Source: a virus. Taken from it: a stretch of 35,261 bases of DNA. Below the pieces are notes generated by a model. The model was not told the DNA's origin. It worked only from the letters and a program-made list of their open reading frames with translations, and searched no databases. Location: IMG/VR virus record IMGVR_UViG_3300030389_001439, positions 6,425 through 41,685 of that record; one strand, given 5' to 3'. The position numbers and the translations under genes were made by a program. This document shows positions 27,701 through 34,305 of the stretch, in pieces. Position 1 is the stretch's first letter, and every line of letters starts with the position of its first letter.

Positions 27701-27942
27701 CGAGACATTGATTCCTTCATTTCTGGACTAGCTTTCTGGGCAAACATCAAATCCCGGACAGGGGTAACATCATTGCTACTATGAAAGCGCATATGACTAA
27801 GATAGTTTTCAAATATTTCTTCTGGATCAATATATAAATTACCTGTGCGTTGGCGTAAAAACTCTGAAGCATCATCTAAAAATAGATCGTCATTGATTAA
27901 TTGATCTTTTGTCAACTCTTCTGTTCTAGCTTCGTTGTACAT
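24706..27942 (-). CDS. Large internal virion / DNA-ejection-type protein (1078 aa)
   Basis: The largest gene in the window. The N-terminal 100 residues are acidic. A Gly/Ala-rich apolar region at about 115-180 (G-F-L-T-A-G-A-G-K-V-A-S-L-G and L-A-G-G-V-V-E-G-G-I-A-G-Y) recalls membrane-inserting segments of large internal virion proteins. A long helical charged stretch follows (A-N-K-A-T-K-E-T-T-E-K-A). The C-terminal two thirds are mixed, with many Arg/Lys/Glu. No lysozyme, protease or polymerase motif is visible. Large late proteins at the end of the lysis-proximal structural block are usually DNA-ejection proteins in podoviruses. It begins two bases after the previous stop. Function by context only. 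Confidence 0.75.
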   Translation of the reverse strand: MYNEARTEELTKDQLINDDLFLDDASEFLRQRTGNLYIDPEEIFENYLSHMRFHSSNDVTPVRDLMFAQKASPEMKESMSRLFQSFDKLESDANDDLLEVAQDYGISVLSSPSTWLGFLTAGAGKVASLGAQQAARTGVRALLYRDFAKSPILSGALAGGVVEGGIAGYGQEKARQMARVEVGAQEEEDQTAIKLNTVLAGALGSTGGALTGYLKKRQVDRASSLLESANKATKETTEKATARAEETIAKNADKVDGVKSKLRPLDEEAVKEGTELRKQLSANELFIFDMDIPTKKAITAAAIDLIGPEDLAKDPQKRITEIVADRIRSGDLTTGQIDDIAENYNLSREQLSLIFTADVSDAARTLQLQGQLKKNVLNKLATDIQKLSDETVDADGNTVRRGVELSEQQSEFISDVSNGLGFLAAETFGGLRGFERMRRAVLTSQPATTVRNFAGGAARILIDMPETLFENMTRKILNVFGIKNYAPDSFRTDSLSIAKYLNPIIPTKENRVVADVIANLYQNRNQEGAARLFGTFIDAGYVANKGKIGGFLEGVGSALNFANRFSDNYYKKAIFAGELNRYVKSATIAGKRNRDLLQVIADGDFNKIDSKLFNKATDKAFELLYQKYPTGKGIAGKAARLYLEADKKAGSGILMGMLVPFPRFVANQIEFIYDHAPIIGLLSSKEAPEKIAKQITGVGMIMGAYQMRVANGEENMWYEYENEDGSVTDLRPFLGPLSMPFYMADLLYRHYDSNKTNTDNVNAIVKGADAKIVSEIMIGSALRVGAGAYFAETALPEMVDWAAGVGEDSDFVSSQKFERAMARFAGDYVATLSYAMPLSVARDLYKITDAEARVVNETNGQVTFGDIFTVRASRALPQPLKEDVVEGLEKRPLVKERYVITSEEPTETRDPATTALTGLARSRPKTELEKELARNKLTAYDLYKPIPFGPADVLIRRELSGNGNMPSLSQYVKPLIRSERYSTADAKTKKTLLKTISKDYVSQVRGQVFDVLLAQSRNRKIDYSVPEIMRIKFESEPIDSRDMSVVEFRKLRGRKPDLQNEEDLKLLIEIAKNFVKQF

Positions 27943-27944
27943 TG

Positions 27945-29468
27945 TTATGCGCCATCGGTGAAGTCAATACGCTGTTTAATAGCGCTATTGTACTGTTCAA
28001 TTTTTTCTTTAATTTTACTTTTAGAAATTGGAAATCCTCCTTTATATTCTCCCTCTGGTGTGAACATAATCTCTCCTTTTTTGGGGCCATACGTGCTCGA
28101 AAATATGCTATCCCATATTTCTGCGTCATCTGGATCTTTTGGTCTGGGAGGAGCTTTAAGGGGATCAGAGGTCGCTACCTTTGAACCTGAACCTGATTTT
28201 ATCTCTGGAGTAGCCCCCCCTGTTAATTCCCTAAGAATATCTTTATCCTCAGTATCTAAAGCAGAAATCGCCGCATTAATAGCTGTTGTTTGATTTTTAT
28301 TCAGCTTTATCTTTTCGTTCTCTTCGTCTTTTAAAGAGGAGGCAAAACCTCTACCTGACGCAATAGCAGACAGCACTTTTTGTAACACTGTGTTGTCCAC
28401 GCGGTCTACAGATTGCAATGCCCCGATTAAATTGGCTACTGCATTATTGCTTCCGGGATTGTTTTCTAGGTATTTAGTGACATTACTTGAGAAGATATCG
28501 AGGGTAACAGTTTGATCACCCTTTTCTCCAAGGTCTTTTTCTCCCGCACTTGCAGGGCCAAAAAGTTCTTCGGCTATACGATCTAATATTTCTCGATCTG
28601 TTTCTCCACCTTCCATCGATGGTGGTTTATAGTCTGAACTTCTTTTGTACGCTGAATATGCTTTCGCCAGTTGATCTTGCGCTTGCATAGCCCGTTTAAA
28701 TACTTCAAGATCTGCTTGATCTTGTTCCGCCGCACTTGCAAATAATCCAGTGGCTGGTGCTGTTTTTAGATTTCCAAATTCACCTATCGATCCAAGTTTC
28801 TTTACAATTTGTCTGTCTAATATGCTTGATGTTGTGAACATATTCTCTGGAATGACATCACGAACTGTACTACTCATAAGATCAGAAACACCTACCAAAC
28901 CTACTGGCGCATCATAGTCAGGTACATTAGTATCTTTGCTAAGACCTTTAATGTCGTCACGGATACCTTTTGTGTAATCGTATCCGAAGATGGATTGTGT
29001 AATATCAGGTGTCTCCGTTGATTGAGGGAACTTATCCAGTAATCCTTGTACAACTGGTTCAATCTCAAGAGATCTCTGTTGTTCTGTTACAAGTAAAGTG
29101 TCAAATCTTTTTCTGTATTCGTCTCTATATTTAGCACCTGTTTTATCTTGCTGTAATAAACTTGTGTAATTCGACGATCCTTTAAATCTTTTCAGATCAT
29201 CCGCAACAACAGCGAAAAAGTTTTCACCGTAGGTGTTAAGGCCGTTAGCAATCTGCACTTCAGTCAGACCTTCAGCACGTAACGCATCTACCTTTTTATC
29301 AATTTCACGCTTTTGCTCTCTGGTTCTTTGTTGCCACTCTCGCTTTTCTTCAGCTTGAGTTTCAAATCGCTTAACAAAGTAATCAGTAGCAAATTTTCTG
29401 TACTCGTTTTCTCGATCAGCCAAGGTTTCACCGATTTGCCCCGCGACAATCTTCCAATTAATACCCAT
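27945..29468 (-). CDS. Internal virion protein candidate, helical (507 aa)
   Basis: A long helical, charged protein. Residues 15-80 contain R-K-F-A-T-D-Y-F-V-K-R-F-E-T-Q-A-E-E-K and E-Q-K-R-E-I-D-K-K-V-D, a likely coiled coil. Later parts are Asp/Asn/Gln-rich with many short helices, and the C-terminus reads Y-K-G-G-F-P-I-S-K-S-K-I-K-E-K. There is no membrane segment or catalytic motif. It precedes the 1078-residue protein and probably forms part of the same internal or ejection complex, by analogy with the adjacent internal core genes of T7-like phages (inference). Confidence 0.7.
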   Translation of the reverse strand: MGINWKIVAGQIGETLADRENEYRKFATDYFVKRFETQAEEKREWQQRTREQKREIDKKVDALRAEGLTEVQIANGLNTYGENFFAVVADDLKRFKGSSNYTSLLQQDKTGAKYRDEYRKRFDTLLVTEQQRSLEIEPVVQGLLDKFPQSTETPDITQSIFGYDYTKGIRDDIKGLSKDTNVPDYDAPVGLVGVSDLMSSTVRDVIPENMFTTSSILDRQIVKKLGSIGEFGNLKTAPATGLFASAAEQDQADLEVFKRAMQAQDQLAKAYSAYKRSSDYKPPSMEGGETDREILDRIAEELFGPASAGEKDLGEKGDQTVTLDIFSSNVTKYLENNPGSNNAVANLIGALQSVDRVDNTVLQKVLSAIASGRGFASSLKDEENEKIKLNKNQTTAINAAISALDTEDKDILRELTGGATPEIKSGSGSKVATSDPLKAPPRPKDPDDAEIWDSIFSSTYGPKKGEIMFTPEGEYKGGFPISKSKIKEKIEQYNSAIKQRIDFTDGA

Positions 29469-29470
29469 AA

Positions 29471-29986
29471 TTATTGCTTCCTACTCATTAACCCACGAGG
29501 TGCTTCCGTTTTTTCTGGCATTTCTTCTGCTGGCGGTTTTGTTACTTCGGGCATTGCATTAGCTTTTTCTAAATCGCCGCTGTTCATTAAATCGTCGCGC
29601 ATCTTGATCATTTGTTTTTTAGACATTTTAATATCGTCACGCTCATCACCAACTTCATAAGATACTCCATCGGCTTCTAGCAATGCTTTCATCATCTCTA
29701 TAATTACGGGAGATACAAGAGCGCCCAAGTCTACTGAATGCACACCTTCCATCGTAGACGTAGTTGTCCATAAGTCTGCAATAAATGCTAAAGGAAAACC
29801 AACCTCAACTTGTTCAGTAAGACCAGCAGTAAATTCTGGATTCACCATTAAATCCATATAATGGGCGGCAACCTCATCAACAGTAGATAATTGATAAGGT
29901 CTACGCCACGGTCTTCCTTTTGGCTCAGCAGTCAGTGACATGCCCGGAACTGGAGCACTTAGTTTGACTTCTTGTTCAATTGCCAC
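29471..29986 (-). CDS. Conserved marine-phage virion-associated protein (171 aa)
   Basis: Begins with M(GTG)-A-I-E-Q-E-V-K-L-S-A-P-V-P-G-M-S-L-T and W-R-R-P-Y-Q-L-S-T-V-D-E-V, a pattern that I recall from short proteins next to structural genes of marine phages. Residues 40-110 are helical and the C-terminus is low-complexity (P-P-A-E-E-M-P-E-K-T-E-A-P). The GTG start lies inside the 3' end of the upstream gene. The conserved N-terminus supports this start although the ribosome-binding site is poor. Function unknown. Confidence 0.72.
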   Translation of the reverse strand: MAIEQEVKLSAPVPGMSLTAEPKGRPWRRPYQLSTVDEVAAHYMDLMVNPEFTAGLTEQVEVGFPLAFIADLWTTTSTMEGVHSVDLGALVSPVIIEMMKALLEADGVSYEVGDERDDIKMSKKQMIKMRDDLMNSGDLEKANAMPEVTKPPAEEMPEKTEAPRGLMSRKQ

Positions 29987-30224
29987 CTTTCATGTCCTCA
30001 ATCATTTTTACGTATTCAAGAACTGTTCTAAGCTCTTTGTCTGATTCGTTGTTTTTGTTAACAGGATTCTTTTTCTTCATTGTATTAGATATTGTCATTA
30101 AGCCTTTCTTTTTTACAGGATTTTCTGGTTCGCTTCCGTATTTATCAAGCTCTTCTACAGTCTTCCTATATTCTTTAAAATTGATATACGCTCTAAGTGC
30201 GGCGTTATTTTTAGCGTTTAACAT
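29976..30224 (-). CDS. Small hypothetical protein (82 aa)
   Basis: Helical N-terminus (N-N-A-A-L-R-A-Y-I-N-F-K-E-Y-R-K-T-V-E-E-L) and a Lys/Asn-rich middle (T-M-K-K-K-N-P-V-N-K-N-N). The stop overlaps the next gene. The product is small, soluble and basic. It may be a chaperone or linker for the virion proteins on either side. No domain recognised. Confidence 0.68.
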   Translation of the reverse strand: MLNAKNNAALRAYINFKEYRKTVEELDKYGSEPENPVKKKGLMTISNTMKKKNPVNKNNESDKELRTVLEYVKMIEDMKGGN

Positions 30225-30233
30225 ATCTACCTC

Positions 30234-32261
30234 TTAACCAAGTGCTATAATATTTTCGTTTGCGAGATATCCAGATACAACAGTTCCTATAAATGACCCC
30301 AAACCAGAAGATGCTTCAGCATCAGCCTTGAGATCAGCAAGTTTTAAATTAGTATCTGCTTGTAGTTTGACAACCGCTAAATCGTTTACCCGCTGTAGCT
30401 CATTTTCCGCAGTGCGCCAAGCGTATTCCATCTGATCTTCATATGCTTGCCACATGTTAGCGTAGGCTTGTTCACTAATATTTAATACAGCCTGCGCATT
30501 ATTTTTATTCGCTTCGTTAATTGCGGCAGTGTTAATAGTCGCGATATCTCTACGCCACTGAGCGTTAGATTGCGCAATAACTAATTCATTTTGTGCGTTG
30601 AACTGTTCTCTTTGATTTCTTATATCTGTATTAAACTTGTCAATTGCAGTCTCTTGTTCAATGTTAAACTGCTCCATTGCATTAGACTGTGTTGCGTTAA
30701 ACTGAGAAACTTGAGTTTGCAAGTTAGCAAAAAACTGATCGGTCTGGTTTTGCGAAGAAGCATTAAATTGTCTTGCGGCGTTGGTAGCCGCTTGATCAGA
30801 TAGAAGTGCCTGCATACTATTTTGCGTGTCCAGCATAGTAGCCTGTTGGGCGTTAGATAAATTTGCCATATCCATCTGTAAAAATGCTTGTGCGTTTTGC
30901 ACAGCCGCTTGCTGACGATTGTTTAGATTAGTAGTTTCTAAATTTGCAATCTGCGCAATACTAGCCATTGTAACAGCTTGACGGTTAGATAAGTTAGCTA
31001 AATCAACAGTTTGCGCCATTTTAGCATTTTCTAATGCAATCTGTTGTTCAGCGTTAAAGTTTAAATTAGCGATATCGCTGATCTTAGATGCGTTAATTAC
31101 ACGAGCCTGAAACTCTTGATCGAACTGCTGGCCGATAAATCCAGCACGTTGTTCTGCCGCAAGCATTGCACGAGCCTGTCTGTTTGACAGATTCTGCATT
31201 TCAAATCGTCCAAATGTTTGTGCATCAGCCATAGCAACAGGTAAGGCAGATTCCATAGCCGCTTGTATCAGTGCTTGTCCCGCCATCGAAGAAGCAGATA
31301 AACCGCGCTGTGCCATGATAGCAGACGCATTACGCATTGCCCCTGCCGCCCACGGAGGAGTTTGCCCTTCTTCAAACTGCGCCATCATATTGGCTAACTG
31401 TCCCTGTACAGTAGCCTTTTCAGAAGGTTGCCCCTGCGCGGCTTCAACTTCTTCTGCAAACATTGCCGCCGCTCTTGCGCTGGCTGGTGCCGACACTAGC
31501 TCTTCAGGAGAAAGCTGTCTTGCATCAGGTGCCTGTATACGAACAGAACCTTCTAGTTGTGCGGCCTGTTGATTCGCAACCTCAGTAGAAGTTGGAACAG
31601 TTGTCTGCGCTTCCATTGGGGCTGAAACAGTACCAACTGCGGGTGCAGTAGAGGGCACCTGTCCAGATGCTAGCATTGCTTCATATTGCTGTGCCGTGGG
31701 TGTTACTGGTGCCGTAGCTTTTTGTGTTGCGGCTGTATCGGGTGCACTAGCCTGTGGTGCAGTGTCACTAACCTGACCTGTTCCTTCTGCAATATTTTGC
31801 TCATCGGTATTTTCTATACCTTGTGCTATTTGAGTCCCCCCGGTAGGAAGACCCGGTTGAAATATGCGTTGAGCAGTTGTATCTACAATAGTAGGCATAA
31901 CATCCTGCATCATAGGATTGCCTTCAGGATCTAGTACTGGATTACCTTCAGTGTCTAACACCTGTTCTTGTATGACATTACCTTCAGCATCTACTTTAGG
32001 CCCATACGCTGGTTGCTGTGGCACAGCGGCACCTGTGATAGGAGCACCTACACCCTCTCCCGCTTGTTGCACATCACCACCTTCTTGTAGCATACGCACA
32101 TATCCACCGGCATTCATTTTCAACATATTTGCCCTATTCTGTAGCCCCATATAAGCTTGTCTGGCACCGGGATTACTCTGTAAGAACTCATTAAATTTAT
32201 GAGGCGGACCGTCATACCCTAGCTTCTTAGCGATTCGGCTCATTTGTTTTTCGCTAAACAT
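30234..32261 (-). CDS. Virion protein with 11-residue helical repeats (675 aa)
   Basis: Residues 1-65 are basic and end with M-N-A-G-G-Y-V-R-M-L-Q-E-G-G-D. Residues 85-120 repeat D-x-E-G-N-x-(V/M). Then comes a long Ala/Pro/Thr/Gln-rich linker to about 300. From 350 to 570 the sequence is a long repeat domain: N-L-(S/N)-N-R-Q-type units begin at 356, 422, 444 and 466, and the pair Q/K-F occurs at 498, 509, 520, 531, 542 and 553, exactly 11 residues apart. Such hendecads form long right-handed or straight coiled coils. The C-terminus ends with a mildly apolar L-G-S-F-I-G-T-V-V-S-G-Y. The role is probably a long internal or tail structural element. Confidence 0.78.
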   Translation of the reverse strand: MFSEKQMSRIAKKLGYDGPPHKFNEFLQSNPGARQAYMGLQNRANMLKMNAGGYVRMLQEGGDVQQAGEGVGAPITGAAVPQQPAYGPKVDAEGNVIQEQVLDTEGNPVLDPEGNPMMQDVMPTIVDTTAQRIFQPGLPTGGTQIAQGIENTDEQNIAEGTGQVSDTAPQASAPDTAATQKATAPVTPTAQQYEAMLASGQVPSTAPAVGTVSAPMEAQTTVPTSTEVANQQAAQLEGSVRIQAPDARQLSPEELVSAPASARAAAMFAEEVEAAQGQPSEKATVQGQLANMMAQFEEGQTPPWAAGAMRNASAIMAQRGLSASSMAGQALIQAAMESALPVAMADAQTFGRFEMQNLSNRQARAMLAAEQRAGFIGQQFDQEFQARVINASKISDIANLNFNAEQQIALENAKMAQTVDLANLSNRQAVTMASIAQIANLETTNLNNRQQAAVQNAQAFLQMDMANLSNAQQATMLDTQNSMQALLSDQAATNAARQFNASSQNQTDQFFANLQTQVSQFNATQSNAMEQFNIEQETAIDKFNTDIRNQREQFNAQNELVIAQSNAQWRRDIATINTAAINEANKNNAQAVLNISEQAYANMWQAYEDQMEYAWRTAENELQRVNDLAVVKLQADTNLKLADLKADAEASSGLGSFIGTVVSGYLANENIIALG

Positions 32262-32754
32262 CGATTAACTCCATTGCCTTAGCACGTGTCTCATCGATTC
32301 TACGCTCCCACCCTTTTCCAAATGTGTCGTAGATAGACAGACCCCTAATAAATTTCTGACGAATACTAGTAACCTCATTCACTACGTATTCTTCACCTTC
32401 GTTTTTGACTGTAGTCCAGACTGCGGCAAGTGTGTGGGGGCCGATGATGCCGTCACCCTCCTTGATTCCACAGGCACATTGTAATGCTTTGGACGCACGA
32501 CTGATGCCTGAGTTGACACCATAGTCCATGACAACACAAGCAACACCCCTAGGCAAATCCTCACCTTTAATCTTGGACCAATAGTCCTTAAAATATATTT
32601 CTCCTGCATCTTCTTCCGTTAAATTAGCTATATCAATTTCTGGATAGGCACGTTTACTTATGCCATACTTAGTTTCACCACCCGGATCATTCGGATGATT
32701 GACATAGCCACCTTCGTGGTGAAGGACCATCTCGATTACAGAAGAGAAACTCAT
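32254..32754 (-). CDS. Endolysin, glycoside hydrolase family 108 (166 aa)
   Basis: Degrades peptidoglycan at the end of infection. The N-terminal H-H-E14-G-G-Y-V-N-H-P-N-D-P-G-G-E-T-K-Y-G-I-S motif is the signature of GH108 (N-acetylmuramidase-like), with E14 as the likely catalytic acid. The middle D-Y-G-V-N-S-G and the C-terminal G-D-G-I-I-G-P-H-T-L-A-A-V are the PG-binding-3 type partner region. No signal peptide is seen, so export depends on the neighbouring holin. The ATG overlaps the holin stop by 4 nt. Confidence 0.95.
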   Translation of the reverse strand: MSFSSVIEMVLHHEGGYVNHPNDPGGETKYGISKRAYPEIDIANLTEEDAGEIYFKDYWSKIKGEDLPRGVACVVMDYGVNSGISRASKALQCACGIKEGDGIIGPHTLAAVWTTVKNEGEEYVVNEVTSIRQKFIRGLSIYDTFGKGWERRIDETRAKAMELIDV

Positions 32755-33128
32755 TTCTTATTCCTTAAATTCATAATTTTATCTGCTGACTTCAGGCCAA
32801 AAGAAGCAGAAACAGCAATAAACAAGAGATACTGATACCACTCCGGTAGTTGACTGAGTGCCGCAAAGCCCTCGTTAACTCTAGAGATAATTTGTGGATC
32901 ATCGACAATAACACTATACGCTACACCTATTAGTGGCAAAGAAAGTAGTACAGAAAACCATTCATCTTTCCAGCTTTTTTCCGCACCTGATGCCATCTTT
33001 GCTTCCCAATCGGCATCGTTCTGAATTGTTGCAATCTTTCTTTCTTGGATTGCTTTCTTTTCATCAGCTTTTCCCTTAATAAAATCTTTTGCAAGATCTA
33101 TTGCAGGCCCGATAATTAAATTTAGCAT
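32751..33128 (-). CDS. Holin-like membrane protein (125 aa)
   Basis: A hydrophobic N-terminus is followed by a charged helix (K-A-D-E-K-K-A-I-Q-E-R-K). Then come two clear transmembrane segments: F-S-V-L-L-S-L-P-L-I-G-V-A-Y-S-V-I-V (about residues 58-76) and Y-L-L-F-I-A-V-S-A-S-F-G-L (about 100-113). The motif S-W-K-D-E-W precedes the first. The pattern resembles phage holins of the 3TM type used in marine phages and gene transfer agents. It adjoins the endolysin, as in many lysis cassettes. Topology only; not proven. Confidence 0.72.
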   Translation of the reverse strand: MLNLIIGPAIDLAKDFIKGKADEKKAIQERKIATIQNDADWEAKMASGAEKSWKDEWFSVLLSLPLIGVAYSVIVDDPQIISRVNEGFAALSQLPEWYQYLLFIAVSASFGLKSADKIMNLRNKK

Positions 33129-33448
33129 TTACAGTTGCCTTTTTTCTTTGCTTGGTAGGCTGACGCGCCGAAGAAACTGGCGACTAAAGCAGACACTGAA
33201 ATAAAGTAAGTGCCAGAAATATTACCCAGAATAGTAGCGGCATTAGTAAGATTAAAAAGATCGCAAAGAAATATTCCAGACGGGTATAATAACATCCCTG
33301 CTAGTGCATACCAGACCATAACTCTAATTTGATCACGCTGTTTGTCGTCATCCTCAAGACGGCGACGACGATCCTCCAGCATAAGCTTGCGTTCTTCAGC
33401 ATCTAATACTCCGTCACCATTTAAGTCGTACTTTTCTAGTTCTGTCAT
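33122..33448 (-). CDS. Membrane protein with EF-hand-like loop (108 aa)
   Basis: The N-terminus contains K-Y-D-L-N-G-D-G-V-L-D-A-E-E-R, a D-x-N-x-D-G-x-L-x-x-E-E EF-hand calcium loop, followed by a charged helix (R-R-R-R-L-E-D-D-D-K-Q-R). Two transmembrane segments follow (Y-A-L-A-G-M-L-L-Y-P-S-G-I-F-L and G-T-Y-F-I-S-V-S-A-L-V-A-S-F-F). The start ATG is inside the previous stop (ATGA); a further upstream ATG adds five residues. The combination of calcium loop and membrane helices suggests a regulated membrane role in lysis or superinfection (inference). I recall similar proteins in marine phages. Confidence 0.72.
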   Translation of the reverse strand: MTELEKYDLNGDGVLDAEERKLMLEDRRRRLEDDDKQRDQIRVMVWYALAGMLLYPSGIFLCDLFNLTNAATILGNISGTYFISVSALVASFFGASAYQAKKKGNCKC

Positions 33449-33630
33449 GCGTCTGTCTTCCATTCAGGAGGTATTGGTACACATGCCATGCCTCTGGGGT
33501 CATTGGCGTCATTCATCAACATCATTGCTTTTTCAAAACAATCCTGTGGATTTTCAAACTCTTCACGTCCTACTACCTGTAATAAACCCGGCTGTACAGC
33601 GAGAGTGATTATTCCAACTACAGTCCACAT
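33445..33630 (-). CDS. Small signal-anchored protein (61 aa)
   Basis: Begins M-W-T-V-V-G-I-I-T-L-A-V-Q-P-G-L-L-Q-V-V, an apolar segment that could be an inner membrane anchor or secretion signal, though with few N-terminal positive charges. The rest is acidic with two cysteines (Q-D-C-F-E-K and G-M-A-C-V-P-I-P-P-E-W) and a proline-rich end. The size and cysteines recall small spanin or cell-envelope peptides, but no lipobox is evident. It lies in the lysis gene block and its stop overlaps the EF-hand gene. Confidence 0.58.
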   Translation of the reverse strand: MWTVVGIITLAVQPGLLQVVGREEFENPQDCFEKAMMLMNDANDPRGMACVPIPPEWKTDA

Positions 33631-33659
33631 ATTATTGCGCCCACTTTTGCCATTCCATT

Positions 33660-34109
33660 TTATCTACCTTTCGTACTTATGATCCAATATAATATATAGA
33701 CGCCAAGGCCAATAGCAGAAAGGGCGGCAACGGCAACAGTAATGCCAAGACTCCATTCTTTAATGAGTTTCTTGCGTCTAGCTCGTTTAGCTTCTTCTCG
33801 TTTTCTCGCATTCTCTTTTAATTTCTTCCTATTCTTAATAAATGTTTGATAATCGTCCCATAAACCCGGTCTACCGGCGTAGATAAACATTTGTTTTATC
33901 TCATAATTTTTTTGCTTTATGTTTTCTAAAGCCCAGAAGTGGTCCATACATCCTGCGTCTGCTTTACGCTGTATTTCTTCTTCTGCATCCGCAAGCTTAG
34001 TGAGGTGCTTGCCCATTTGCCCTACAGATGTGACATGGCCCGCAAGCTCTTTAATACCGTTGATTGCCTCGTTAGCAAGTTGGATTGCCGCAATCGTTTC
34101 TACAAACAT
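33660..34109 (-). CDS. Helical protein with C-terminal TM anchor (149 aa)
   Basis: The start is M-F-V-E-T-I-A-A-I-Q-L-A-N-E-A, whose ATG shares one base with the previous stop (TAATG); a longer frame lacks support. Residues 1-100 are helical with I-N-G-I-K-E-L-A-G-H and the motif Y-A-G-R-P-G-L-W-D-D-Y, which I recall from proteins of unknown function in many phages. A very basic region (R-K-R-E-E-A-K-R-A-R-R-K-K) precedes a final membrane segment (L-G-I-T-V-A-V-A-A-L-S-A-I-G-L-G-V-Y). Topology is thus cytoplasmic domain then tail anchor. It may belong to the lysis or cell-envelope group. Confidence 0.7.
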   Translation of the reverse strand: MFVETIAAIQLANEAINGIKELAGHVTSVGQMGKHLTKLADAEEEIQRKADAGCMDHFWALENIKQKNYEIKQMFIYAGRPGLWDDYQTFIKNRKKLKENARKREEAKRARRKKLIKEWSLGITVAVAALSAIGLGVYILYWIISTKGR

Positions 34110-34294
34110 TACAGATTTACCAATAAAGCAACGGCAGTTCCAATAACAGCTAAGGTTGAACACATGATCATGGCCTCTAAACGCCACATACGTTTATCTA
34201 AGGACTTGAGGCTATCCTGTACATACTGATAACGGATAGCGCACTCAGCCTCGTGCTTTTCTAGTTGACTCTGAGTCATCTGCGGTAAATCCAC
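34109..34294 (-). CDS. Small coiled-coil membrane protein (61 aa)
   Basis: A GTG start with AAGGAAATAAGCA upstream. The first 40 residues form a charged coiled coil (Q-S-Q-L-E-K-H-E-A-E-C-A-I-R-Y-Q-Y-V-Q-D-S-L-K) and the C-terminus is a transmembrane helix (M-C-S-T-L-A-V-I-G-T-A-V-A-L-L-V). The arrangement L-E-K-H-E-A-E-C-x-x-R-Y is common in small phage proteins near lysis genes and resembles XhlA-type hemolysin accessory proteins. Role is likely in the lysis cassette. Confidence 0.7.
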   Translation of the reverse strand: MDLPQMTQSQLEKHEAECAIRYQYVQDSLKSLDKRMWRLEAMIMCSTLAVIGTAVALLVNL

Positions 34295-34305
34295 TGCTTA
34301 TTTCC

